Origin: an uncultured Lachnospiraceae bacterium
Lineage (GTDB): Bacteria > Bacillota > Clostridia > Lachnospirales > Lachnospiraceae
DNA length: 44,673 nt
Direction: 5' to 3'
Assembly: GCA_947039785.1 (NCBI GenBank)
Contig: CAMQZX010000004.1
Span: 1-44,673 of the forward strand
The position numbers and the translations under genes are program-made. The first letter of the stretch is position 1; every line of letters begins with the position of its first letter. Of this stretch, positions 1-8,814 are shown piece after piece. The notes beneath the pieces are model-generated. The model was not told the origin of the DNA. It worked only from the letters and a program-made list of their open reading frames with translations, and ran no database searches.

Positions 1-59
1 GTATTATCAACAAGAAATGTGGGAGAAATCTTAAGATCTTGAGAACTTGTGAAGGGAGA

Positions 60-1489
60 ATGTATATGCAAAAGATTCAATAACCTGTAATTACTGCGCC
101 ATTGATTGTAACCTGGATTTTTATGTGGAAGATAACCGGGTTGTCAGAACGGTGCCGACAAAAGGTTATCCGGTGAATGACGGATTTTGCTGTATTAAAG
201 GTCTGTCTTTGGACAAACAACAGCAGACCGTGAAACCTAACAGTCTGCCGAAGATTCGGCAGCAGGATGGAACCTTTAAGGAGGTCTCCTGGGAGGAAGG
301 CTTTCAGTATGTGGCAGATAAGTTAAAGGAGCTTCAGGCAAAATACGGTCAGGAAAGTGTGGCAGGAATCAGTACCGGACAGCTGACCATGGAGGAATTT
401 GCTATTTTCGGCCATGTCATGAGAAATTATCTGAAGGCCAATGTGGATGGAAATACCCGCCTTTGCATGGCTACAGCAGTGGTGGCCCATCCCATTCTCT
501 GGGGACGGGTACGACAAAATCAGGTGCCAGATCATAAAATCATTGTCATTGATCCGAGAAAATCTGAGACAGCCATGAATGCAGATTACTGGTATGGTCT
601 GAAATGGAGAAGTGACCTGCTGCTTCTCTATACCGTTGCTAATCAGTTGATTGAGAAGGATTATCTGGATCATTCTTTTATAGAAGAACATACGGAAAAA
701 TTCCAGGAATTTTCTGAATTTGTTAAAGATTATACTCTGGAAAAAGGTGCAGAGGGAACTGGACTTTCCGAGGAACAGATTACAGAGTTGGTTGAGTTGA
801 TTCACAGCGGTAAGCGCGTATCCTTCTGGTGGACTATGGGTGTCAACCAGGGTTACGAGGCAGTACGCACTGCCCAGGCAATCATTAATCTGGCGCTTAT
901 GACCGGAAATATTGGAAAGCCGGGAACAGGCGCAAACTCCATTACCGGACAGTGCAACGCCATGGGATCCCGTTCTTACAGCAACACGGCAGCTTTCTTC
1001 GGCGGAGGAGATTTCGCCAATCCTGCCAGAAGAAAGAGAATTGCCCAGGCAGCCAAGAAGCTGGACCTTTTTGTGGTTCAGGATATCTACGATACCATCG
1101 AGAGTGCAGAGGATTGTACTGTATTCTTCCCGGTGGTACCCGGTCTTAAGAAAGAAGGCACTTACATTAATATGGAGCGCCGCCTTTCTGCCATGCGTCA
1201 GGTACTTCAGAGAGGAGAAAATGAAATTTTCTATACCTGCATGACCGGCGCCATGAAGAAAAATCCCGAGACAGGATATGTGGAATATGACAAGGAGCAG
1301 TGCGCAAGCTGCTACATGTGTATCATGTCATGTCCCTATGGAATTTTGAAATATGACAGTATCCATCAGAAGGAAATTATGAAATGTAATATGTGCGTGC
1401 ATCGCAGCGAAGACGGCAGTGCAAATCCCATGTGTGTGGAAAAATGTCCCATGCAGGCGATTACATTGGAGGAGGTGCAGGAAAAATGA
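60..1489 (+). pseudogene. Molybdopterin oxidoreductase (FdhF-like) remnant fused to a 4Fe-4S protein
   Basis: Remnant of a formate-dehydrogenase-H-like molybdopterin oxidoreductase. The N-terminal Fe-S ligands are visible from about base 86 (TCNYCAIDC), but no start codon is in that frame. The ATGs at 60 and 66, which follow a GGGAG site, run into TAA at 81-83, so one base seems lost near 80. The open frame from GTG 125 would lack these cysteines. Compared with family members the protein has lost blocks: NTRLCMATAV joins straight to AHPILWGRV (about 480), FANPARRKRIAQ joins to KKLDLFVVQDIYD (about 1045), and after ERRLSAMRQVLQ it runs into a dicluster ferredoxin-like tail (FYTCMTGAM, CASCYMCIMSCP, CNMC, CVEKCP). 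All three junctions keep frame. Length is about 470 aa against roughly 700 for the family. The stop overlaps the next gene by ATGA, so the original operon is still visible. Almost certainly non-functional as a formate dehydrogenase. Confidence 0.75.
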
Positions 1490-2489
1490 AATATGTAGTG
1501 TTGGGCTCTTCGGCAGCAGGAATCAATGGAGCGAGAGAACTGAGGAGAATTGCTCCGGACTGTGAAATTGTATTGATTTCCAAAGACAAAAACATATATT
1601 CCCGATGTATTCTCCATCAGTATCTGGGAGGACAGCGTGATCTTGAGAAGCTTTCTTTTGTGGAACATGATTTTGAACGTCTGTATGATGTAGATTGGAA
1701 AAAGGGCAGAAGCTGCGTTGGTTTAAAGCCTAAGGAGCAGGTGGTGCTTCTGGAAGATGGAGAGATGGTTGGCTATGACAAGCTTCTGATTGCAACTGGT
1801 TCCCACACGTTCATTCCTCCGGTCAAGAATCTGAAGGAGGCAAAAAATGTGGTAGGCTTTCGTAACGTTGAAGATATTGACTTGTTAAAAGAAGTGGCAA
1901 AGACATCCAGGAATATTTTGGTTATGGGAGCCGGACTGGTGGGACTGGACTGTGCCAGCGGATTTTTGGAACTGGGCGTGAAGGTGACATTGGTGGAGAT
2001 GGCAGGATGGCTTCTCTCCAAACAGTTGGATGAGAGAGCTGCCAAAACCTATCAGGAGGCATTTTCCAAACATGGTGTAAAACAGCATTACGGTGTAGGC
2101 GTGGAGGAAGTGAGTTTAGATAAAAATCAAAATATCACAGAAGCAATCCTTACGGACGGAACAAAACTGCCCTGTGATTTTGTAGTGGTCACTGCAGGTG
2201 TGCGCTCCAATGTGGATTTTTTGGAGGGAACAGGAATTGAGACCAGCTGTTTTGGACTGGTGTACGATGAGACAGGAAAGACCAGTGACGAAAATATTTT
2301 GCAGGAGATGTATCAGGAACCAGCCCCATTTGGCCGGTAGCTGTGAAGGAAGGTATCATTGCCGCCAGCAATATGGCAGGGGTACCAAGAAAGATGACCG
2401 ATTTTTTTGCCAGTAAATCCACCATGAATTTCCTTGGAATTCCCAGCATGTCTCTTGGGTGCCAGCCCTTGGAAAGGCCATGTGGCTGA
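1486..2489 (+). pseudogene. FAD/NAD(P)-dependent oxidoreductase, frameshifted and truncated
   Basis: N-terminal FAD-binding Rossmann motif (VVLGSSAAGINGA), the ATG motif (LLIATGSHTF) and a second NAD-binding Rossmann motif (ILVMGAGLVGLD) identify a class I pyridine-nucleotide disulfide-type oxidoreductase related to NADH oxidases and nitrite-reductase-like flavoproteins. The ATG at 1486 overlaps the preceding stop (ATGA). The intact frame ends at 2340. However, a one-base loss in the T-run near 2296-2300 has shifted it: from 2301 another frame reads AGDVSGTSPIWPVAVKEGI and MTDFFASKSTMNFLGIP, the expected FAD-contact and C-terminal segments. That frame stops at 2489 after joining an unrelated transporter fragment near 2458. 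Such proteins often serve as partner subunits next to FdhF-like and ferredoxin-like genes, as here. Confidence 0.75.
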
Positions 2490-2941
2490 CAGGTGTTGTT
2501 ATCCATGCTGTGCATATCTGTGTGTTTACTTATCGAAATCTTATCAGAAAGAGGGATATCAATACTTTTGTTCCAAGCTGGTTTGTCACCTACAATGGTA
2601 TTATGGTCAGCTATTTAAATGTGGAGAAACATTCAAATCAGGTACTGCTATTTCTCTTATATGCCTGTGTACTGGCTTCCCTGGTCTTTATTCTTGTGAA
2701 GCTGCCCAAATTTTTCTCCTTTTCCTTCGCTCCGGGCTTTGCAGGAATGACCTTTCCCATGTGCATCGGAATTGTGGCAACCAACAAGATGACAGCTTAT
2801 CTTGCAGAGACAGGACGAGAGGGCTTATCTGCCCTGACAGCACAGCTTTCTGGTATTCAGGTATATCTGACCACCATGATCGTGGGGTACGTACTGCTGA
2901 ATTTTCTGATTATGGCACTGAGGATTAATATCGATAACTAA
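2459..2941 (+). pseudogene. C-terminal half of a TDT-family (TehA-like) transporter
   Basis: The frame encodes about 160 residues with four or five hydrophobic segments and the signature region SFAPGFAGMTFPMCIGI, which resembles the C-terminal part of tellurite-resistance/dicarboxylate transporter (TDT, TehA-like) proteins. Family members have about 300 residues and ten membrane spans, so the N-terminal half is missing. The open frame starts at a GTG with no ribosome site, inside the tail of the broken flavoprotein gene, at the point where homology to the flavoprotein ends. This looks like the right side of a deletion that removed the flavoprotein C-terminus and the transporter N-terminus. 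A short functional membrane peptide cannot be excluded but is unlikely. Confidence 0.6.
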
Positions 2942-2999
2942 TGAAAGGTAGCAAAGAGAATATTTCCGATTAGAGATGAAATATCCTCTTTGTGATTTT

Positions 3000-3137
3000 T
3001 CAGGGCAGAATAGCCACTTCATTTTTCTTTTGATTAAGTTCTTTTAAATAATCCGTTCCCCAATTGCACATGGCATCCAGGATGGGAATCATAGATTTTC
3101 CAAAATCGGTGAGGTAGTATTCCGTCTTGGGATTTTT
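3000..3137 (-). pseudogene. HxlR-family regulator, C-terminal fragment
   Basis: Reading the minus strand from 3137 to the TGA at 3000-3002 gives about 45 residues including TEYYLTDFGKSMIPILDAMC, which matches the wing and C-terminal helix of HxlR/MarR-like winged-helix regulators. There is an in-frame stop just upstream and no start codon, so the DNA-recognition helix is gone. Regulators of this family usually lie divergent from a flavodoxin or oxidoreductase gene, which fits the flavodoxin stub at 3279. Confidence 0.65.
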
Positions 3138-3151
3138 AAATATTCATAGCC

Positions 3152-3165
3152 AATAAGGGCTTATT
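3152..3165. promoter_or_regulatory. Palindrome between HxlR and flavodoxin remnants
   Basis: AATAAG-GG-CTTATT is a short inverted repeat lying between the divergent HxlR and flavodoxin remnants, just upstream of the plus-strand promoter at 3185. Its position suits an old operator for the lost regulator, but the repeat is short and AT-rich. Confidence 0.25.
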
Positions 3166-3184
3166 TGTATTTGTGCAGGCGTTG

Positions 3185-3213
3185 TTGTGTTTTTACAGCT
3201 TTTCTTATATAAT
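3185..3213 (+). promoter_or_regulatory. Sigma-A promoter for the flavodoxin remnant
   Basis: TTGTGT and TATAAT are separated by 17 bases and lie about 65 bases upstream of the flavodoxin stub, which keeps a GGGAGGA ribosome site. Confidence 0.45.
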
Positions 3214-3278
3214 ATTAAGAAGCTGATTGAGTATAACTATCAATATTTAACGATAAAATCTATGGGAGGATATGGAAG

Positions 3279-3452
3279 ATGAAGGTATTGATGATTAATG
3301 AAAGCCCACACAGACAGGGGAATACGTATGTTGCTTTGCATGAGATGGAGAAGATTTTTGCTGAGGCTGGGATTGAGACGGAAAAAATAAGAGTGATAAG
3401 TTGTCTGGCTTATATGAATTCAAAATGGGAGAAATTCTGCTGCTGCCTATGA
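3279..3452 (+). pseudogene. Flavodoxin-family (NADPH:FMN reductase-like) N-terminal fragment
   Basis: ATG 3279 after GGGAGGA opens a 57-codon frame beginning MKVLMINESPHRQGNTY, the phosphate-loop region of FMN-binding flavodoxin/NADPH-dependent FMN reductases (usual consensus GSPxxxGNT). After about 43 residues homology ends and the frame stops at TGA 3450-3452; the family has 170-200 residues. A different frame, 3433-3501, reads a short peptide ending FDKKLEKLY, which could be the 3' scrap of the same or another gene. The stub still has a promoter and ribosome site, so the truncation may be recent. Confidence 0.6.
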
Positions 3453-3572
3453 AGGGCAGTCTTCGATAGCGTTCGACAAGAAATTAGAGAAATTGTATTA
3501 AATTGCTAGTCATTGTTCTAATGATTTGATACAATAATAAAGAACGAAAAAAACTGTACAGGAGAGAGAAAA

Positions 3573-5210
3573 ATGGGGATTAACAGTATTTTGTTCCTTT
3601 TCGGAGGACTCGGTTTATTCTTATTCGGCATGAATTACATGGGGGAAGGCCTGGAACTTGCGGCTGGACCTAAGATGAAGGATTTGCTGGAGAAGCTGAC
3701 CAGAAACCGTGTGATGGGCTTTTTGCTCGGTACCCTGGTCACAGTGGTCATTCAGTCGTCTTCTGCAACCACGGTCATGGTTATGGGATTTATCAATGCC
3801 GGAATTATGGATTTGGCCCAGGCCACCGGAGTTATTATGGGTGCCAATATCGGTACCACCATCACAAGTGTGCTGATTGCGCTTGATGTGTCAGGGATTG
3901 CACCAATCTGCATTTGTATCGGCGCAGTGATGATGCTTTATGCGAAAAAGAAGCAGGTAAAGTATGCAGGACAGGTTATTTTGGGATTTGGTCTGCTGTT
4001 TCAGGGATTGGATACCATGAGCGGAGCTATGGCTCCGTTGAAGGATTCGGCATTATTTCAGGATTTTATCTTAAATGCAAAGAATCCTGTGCTGGGATTT
4101 TTGGTGGGTGTTCTTTTGTGTTCTGTGATTCAAAGTTCTTCCGCCGCTGTCGGTGTACTCCAGGCACTTGCCATGCAGGGACTGATGCCCCTTCATTTTG
4201 CGGCATTTTTGATTTGCGGTATTAACGTTGGTTCTGCTACGCCGCCGCTGATTTCTGCCTTTAATGCCAAAAACAATGCAAAGCGTGCCGCTATTATCTA
4301 TTTGCTGTTTAACATCATCGGTGTTGTGATCTTTATGCCTCTTACCTTACTGACACCGATTACGGACATCATTGAGCAGCTGGTGCCAAGCAATGTGTTC
4401 CAGATTTCTCTGTATCATATTCTGTTTAAGGTGGTAACAGGTCTGGTTCTTCTGCCATTTGTAGACTGGATGGTAAAATGTACATACAAGATTATTCCGA
4501 AACAGGCCCACGAAAGTGCATTCCGTCTGAAATACATTGACCCGGATATGGAAGGTTCTCCTTCCGTTATGTCTCTGCAGGTGAGACGGGAAGTACAGCG
4601 TATGGCAGATGTGGTTCGTGAGAATCTGGAAGATGCCGTGGAGGGTCTGATTAACCAGGATATTACCATGGCAGCGAAAATTCAGGAGAGAGAGCAGCTG
4701 GTCGATTATCTGGCGTCAGCCATTACAGATTTTTTATCCAAGGCCAATGCAAAGGCCCTGCCGGAGAAAGTTTCCCAATATCTCGGCGATGTGTTCCACG
4801 TGATCAACGACCTGGAGCAGATTGGCGACCATGCGGTAAAGCTGTCGGAGCAGACGGAAAAATGCGAGGACAATCATCAGCGTTATACAGAAATTGCAAA
4901 AGAGGAGCTTCGTCAGATCTATCAGATGGATATGGAGTTGTTTGATGAGGCACTTCAGCGTTTCCAGAGCAGTGAGACATCCACAGAGAAGTGGATTGCC
5001 ATGAAGAAAAAAGAGCGCAAGATTGTTAAGACGGTGACTCAGGCACAGACCAATCATATGCAGCGACTTCAGCATGGTACCTGTAGTTTTGAGCAGGGAC
5101 TGACCTTTATTGAAGCATTGAACAGTCTTTCAAGAATTGTAAATCATGTTTCCAACATTGCAGAATTGTTCAGCACCAAGCAGATGGATCTGATGAAAAA
5201 AAGTATGTAA
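3573..5210 (+). CDS. Na+/phosphate symporter family protein with PhoU-like domain
   Basis: A 545-residue inner-membrane protein of the NptA/PNaS (SLC34-like) family, expected to move inorganic phosphate with sodium. Two inverted repeats each carry the family QSSSA motif (residues 61-65 and 187-191) within hydrophobic segments, followed by more spans up to about residue 310. The cytosolic C-terminus (about 345-535) is a helical PhoU-like domain (DLEQIGDHAVKLSEQTEK), which in this family probably senses or gates phosphate flux. The start ATG is preceded by AGGAGAG. It stands alone, with a hairpin terminator immediately downstream and decayed genes upstream. Substrate and direction are inferred from family only; some members export phosphate. 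Confidence 0.9.
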   Translation: MGINSILFLFGGLGLFLFGMNYMGEGLELAAGPKMKDLLEKLTRNRVMGFLLGTLVTVVIQSSSATTVMVMGFINAGIMDLAQATGVIMGANIGTTITSVLIALDVSGIAPICICIGAVMMLYAKKKQVKYAGQVILGFGLLFQGLDTMSGAMAPLKDSALFQDFILNAKNPVLGFLVGVLLCSVIQSSSAAVGVLQALAMQGLMPLHFAAFLICGINVGSATPPLISAFNAKNNAKRAAIIYLLFNIIGVVIFMPLTLLTPITDIIEQLVPSNVFQISLYHILFKVVTGLVLLPFVDWMVKCTYKIIPKQAHESAFRLKYIDPDMEGSPSVMSLQVRREVQRMADVVRENLEDAVEGLINQDITMAAKIQEREQLVDYLASAITDFLSKANAKALPEKVSQYLGDVFHVINDLEQIGDHAVKLSEQTEKCEDNHQRYTEIAKEELRQIYQMDMELFDEALQRFQSSETSTEKWIAMKKKERKIVKTVTQAQTNHMQRLQHGTCSFEQGLTFIEALNSLSRIVNHVSNIAELFSTKQMDLMKKSM

Positions 5211-5224
5211 TAAGTAATATGATG

Positions 5225-5262
5225 GCCAGCAACCTTATATAAGGCTGCTGGCTATTTCTTTA
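5225..5262 (+). terminator. Terminator after the Na/Pi symporter gene
   Basis: GCCAGC and GCTGGC flank a self-complementary CCTTATATAAGG core, followed by a T-rich tract. It lies 15 bases after the stop and between two convergent genes. Confidence 0.7.
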
Positions 5263-5313
5263 TGCGACACTGCTATTGGTAAAGCGTATCGTTAGCTTGC
5301 TTTGCAGACCGAA

Positions 5314-8300
5314 TTAATTTTCTTTATCCTTAATCTCGCTGTGAAGCTTCTGTAAAGATTTCACATCTCCGTTTCCATGTTCTTTCACGTAACGGATACC
5401 CTTGGCAGTTACTTTGGCAGCGGCGATGGTGGTCATGTAAGGGATTTTTGCCTTGATAGCCGCTTTGCGCAGGTAGCTGTCGTCGTGAATACTGTCTTTT
5501 CCAACTGGAGAGTTGACAATCAGGTCAATCTGGCCGTTGGTGATCATATCCAGAATGTTTGGACGTCCCTCGTATAATTTCTTAACCTTCTCAGCCTGGA
5601 TGCCAGCTTCACTGATCAGATCATAGGTGGTACCGGTGGCGAGAATCTTAAAGCCATCGTCAGCGAAGCTCTGAGCAACTTCCACAACCTCAGCCTTATC
5701 CTTGCGGTTTACAGAGATAAGAACGGTTCCCTCCAGCGGAAGCTTGGATTGTGTAGCTTCTTGTGCTTTGTAGAAGGCTTCTCCATAGGAAGGCGATAAT
5801 CCAAGAACTTCTCCGGTGGACCGCATTTCCGGTCCCAGTACCGGGTCAACTTCCTGGAACATGTTGAATGGGAAGACTGCTTCCTTCACTCCATAATATG
5901 GAATATCCTGTTCTTTTAACTCTGCCACAGGGGATGGACGGCCGGTAATCCCGGAAGTAATGATATCAGTTGCCAGCGGTACCATGCGGATGTTGCAGAC
6001 TTTAGATACCAGCGGAACAGTACGGGATGCACGAGGGTTGGCCTCCAGAACATACACTTTACCATTTTCGATGGCATACTGCATGTTCATCAGACCCTTC
6101 ACGTGCATTTCCTCGGCGATCTTTCTTGTGTATTCCTTAATGGTGCGTACATTTTCCTCAGAAATGTGTACAGAAGGAATGATACATGCAGAGTCACCGG
6201 AATGTACGCCAGCCAGCTCGATGTGCTCCATAACAGCAGGAACAAATGCATGATTTCCGTCGCTGATGGCATCTGCCTCACACTCAAGAGCGTGATTTAA
6301 AAAACGGTCAATGAGGATTGGACGGTCTGGTGTAACACCTACTGCAGCCTTCATATAGCCTTCCATGCTCTCATCGTCGTATACCACTTCCATGCCTCGT
6401 CCACCCAAAACGTAAGAAGGACGAACCATAACCGGATAGCCGATTTCCTTTGCGATGGCCAGGGCTTCCTCCACAGTGGTGGCCATTCCGGATTCCGGCA
6501 TAGGAATCTCTAATTTTTCCATCATCTCACGGAACAGGTCGCGGTCCTCAGCCAGGTCGATGACAGAAGGTGAAGTTCCAAGAATCTTCACGCCGTTTTT
6601 CTCCAGGTCGGATGCCAGATTCAGAGGAGTCTGTCCGCCGAACTGAGCGATAACCCCTACTGGTTTTTCTTTCTTGTAGATACTCAGTACATCTTCCAGA
6701 GTCAGGGGCTCGAAATAGAGTTTGTCAGAGGTATCGTAGTCTGTGGATACTGTCTCGGGGTTACAGTTTACGATGATGGTCTCAAAGCCCAGCTTTTTCA
6801 GCGCCAGAGAAGCGTGAACGCAACAGTAGTCAAATTCAATACCCTGTCCGATACGGTTTGGTCCGCCGCCCAGGATCATGATCTTCGGTTTGTCAGTGTT
6901 TACCGGGTTTTTATCCTCTGCGTTGTAGGTGGAGTAGTAATAAGCACTGTCCGGAGTACCGCTTACGTGTACGCCCTCCCAGGCTTCCTCCACACCAAGC
7001 TGGATGCGGCGATTTCTCACGTCATCCTCTGGAATCTCCAGAATCTGGCTTAAGTACTTGTCAGAGAAACCATTTTTCTTGGCAGAAATCAGAGCCTGGT
7101 CTGATGGCAGGCTGCCCTTGTTGGCGGCAAGCGCTTCCTCTTCTTCTACAAGCTCCTTCATCTGCTGTACAAAATAAGTCTTTACCTTTGTGATATCGAA
7201 AATCTCTTCTACCGTTGCACCTTTGCGCAGTGCTTCATACATGATGAAATGACGATCACTGGATGGGGTGATTAGCAGCTGAAGCAGTTCTTCTTTTGTC
7301 TTGCTGTTGTAATCCTTGGCATAGCCGAGACCGTAACGTCCTGTCTCCAGGCTTCGAATAGCCTTCTGGAAAGCTTCCTTATAAGTCTTACCGATACTCA
7401 TGACTTCACCTACGGCGCGCATCTGAGTACCCAGCTTGTCTTCTACGCCTTTGAATTTTTCAAATGCCCAGCGGGCAAATTTGATTACCACATAGTCGCC
7501 GTCGGGAACGTATTTATCCAGCGTACCGTATTTTCCACAGGGGATGTCCTTTAAGGTCAGTCCTGCAGCCAGCATGGCGGATACCAGGGCGATGGGGAAT
7601 CCGGTTGCCTTGGATGCCAGTGCGGAAGAACGGGAGGTTCTCGGGTTAATCTCGATGACCACGATACGGTCTGTTACAGGGTCATGTGCGAACTGTACAT
7701 TGGTTCCGCCGATTACCTGTACGGATTCTACAATTTTATAAGCCTGTTCCTGCAATTTCTTCTGACATTCCTCAGAAATGGTCAGCATAGGAGCGGAACA
7801 GAAAGAGTCGCCGGTGTGTACACCCAGAGGGTCAATGTTCTCAATAAAGCATACCGTGATCATATTGTTGTCTGCATCGCGGACAACCTCCAGCTCCAGC
7901 TCTTCCCAGCCAAGAATTGATTCTTCTACCAGAACCTGTCCCACAAGGCTGGCCTGAAGTCCTCTGGCACATACGGTTTTTAATTCTTCTTTATTATATA
8001 CAAGTCCGCCGCCGGCACCGCCCATGGTGTAAGCGGGGCGAAGTACTACCGGATAACCCAGCTGGTCTGCAATGGCGAGTGCTTCGTCCACGCTGTAGGC
8101 AACTTCGCTTCGTGCCATCTCGATTCCCAGAGCATCCATGGATTTCTTAAACTCGATACGGTCCTCACCGCGCTCGATGGCATCTACCTGGACACCGATT
8201 ACCTGTACGTTGTATTTTTCCAGAATTCCTTCTTTTGCAAGTTCTGCACATAAGTTCAGTCCAGATTGGCCTCCCAGGTTGGGAAGAAGTGCATCTGGCC

Positions 8301-8544
8301 TTTCTTTGGCAATGATCTGCTCCAGACGTTCCACATTCAGAGGTTCGATGTAAGTGACGTCTGCTGTTTCAGGGTCAGTCATAATGGTTGCCGGGTTTGA
8401 ATTCACCAGTACAATCTCATACCCAAGTTTTCGCAACGCTTTACAAGCCTGGGTTCCGGAATAATCGAATTCGCAGGCCTGACCAATGATGATCGGTCCG
8501 GAGCCGATAATAAGTACTTTGTTGATATCTGTTCTTTTTGGCAT
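5314..8544 (-). CDS. carB: Carbamoyl-phosphate synthase large subunit
   Basis: A 1076-residue ATP-grasp enzyme that makes carbamoyl phosphate from bicarbonate, ammonia (from the CarA glutaminase) and two ATP, feeding pyrimidine and arginine synthesis in the cytosol. The N-half carries the carboxyphosphate ATP-grasp unit (GSGPIIIGQACEFDYSGTQA, PAYTMGGAGGG). After an oligomerisation domain, the duplicated carbamate-kinase half has GGGPNRIGQGIEFDY and PSYVLGGRGM. The last 130 residues or so form the MGS-like allosteric domain. The start chosen (ATG at 8544) follows GGAGGAAACTT and gives the family length; a longer open frame upstream lacks homology. No carA is present in the window, so the small subunit must be encoded elsewhere. 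Confidence 0.95.
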   Translation of the reverse strand: MPKRTDINKVLIIGSGPIIIGQACEFDYSGTQACKALRKLGYEIVLVNSNPATIMTDPETADVTYIEPLNVERLEQIIAKERPDALLPNLGGQSGLNLCAELAKEGILEKYNVQVIGVQVDAIERGEDRIEFKKSMDALGIEMARSEVAYSVDEALAIADQLGYPVVLRPAYTMGGAGGGLVYNKEELKTVCARGLQASLVGQVLVEESILGWEELELEVVRDADNNMITVCFIENIDPLGVHTGDSFCSAPMLTISEECQKKLQEQAYKIVESVQVIGGTNVQFAHDPVTDRIVVIEINPRTSRSSALASKATGFPIALVSAMLAAGLTLKDIPCGKYGTLDKYVPDGDYVVIKFARWAFEKFKGVEDKLGTQMRAVGEVMSIGKTYKEAFQKAIRSLETGRYGLGYAKDYNSKTKEELLQLLITPSSDRHFIMYEALRKGATVEEIFDITKVKTYFVQQMKELVEEEEALAANKGSLPSDQALISAKKNGFSDKYLSQILEIPEDDVRNRRIQLGVEEAWEGVHVSGTPDSAYYYSTYNAEDKNPVNTDKPKIMILGGGPNRIGQGIEFDYCCVHASLALKKLGFETIIVNCNPETVSTDYDTSDKLYFEPLTLEDVLSIYKKEKPVGVIAQFGGQTPLNLASDLEKNGVKILGTSPSVIDLAEDRDLFREMMEKLEIPMPESGMATTVEEALAIAKEIGYPVMVRPSYVLGGRGMEVVYDDESMEGYMKAAVGVTPDRPILIDRFLNHALECEADAISDGNHAFVPAVMEHIELAGVHSGDSACIIPSVHISEENVRTIKEYTRKIAEEMHVKGLMNMQYAIENGKVYVLEANPRASRTVPLVSKVCNIRMVPLATDIITSGITGRPSPVAELKEQDIPYYGVKEAVFPFNMFQEVDPVLGPEMRSTGEVLGLSPSYGEAFYKAQEATQSKLPLEGTVLISVNRKDKAEVVEVAQSFADDGFKILATGTTYDLISEAGIQAEKVKKLYEGRPNILDMITNGQIDLIVNSPVGKDSIHDDSYLRKAAIKAKIPYMTTIAAAKVTAKGIRYVKEHGNGDVKSLQKLHSEIKDKEN

Positions 8545-8730
8545 AAGTTTCCTCCTGAAATGAATTTCATTCGTTTTCCGACATCTATTATATAGGAGAA
8601 TGAGAAAAAAAAATAGTGAAAATTTACTTTTCTGAAAAAAATAGAGAAAAATGTTTCTTTTGGTAGTTTCCCTGTGGGGATGCAAGGGACAGGTTTCAGA
8701 AAATTTATCAGGAATGGCTGAATTGTTTGC

Positions 8731-8759
8731 TTGTATTCAGTCTGCGGATGGGTTATAAT
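8731..8759 (+). promoter_or_regulatory. Sigma-A promoter of proA
   Basis: TTGTAT and TATAAT are 17 bases apart, 56 bases upstream of the proA start, in the carB-proA divergent region. An AT-rich tract at 8579-8650 probably also holds the carB promoter: a minus-strand TATAAT lies near 8590, but I see no clear -35 box for it. Confidence 0.6.
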
Positions 8760-8814
8760 TTCCTTTAAATAGTCTGTCACCAAGAAAGACGTGAGCAAAG
8801 AAAGGAGCGATGAC

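Noticed and set aside
8545..8685. 47-residue extension of CarB
   Set aside because: It crosses the promoter region and the GGAGGA site; the family start is MPKRTDINKV at 8544.
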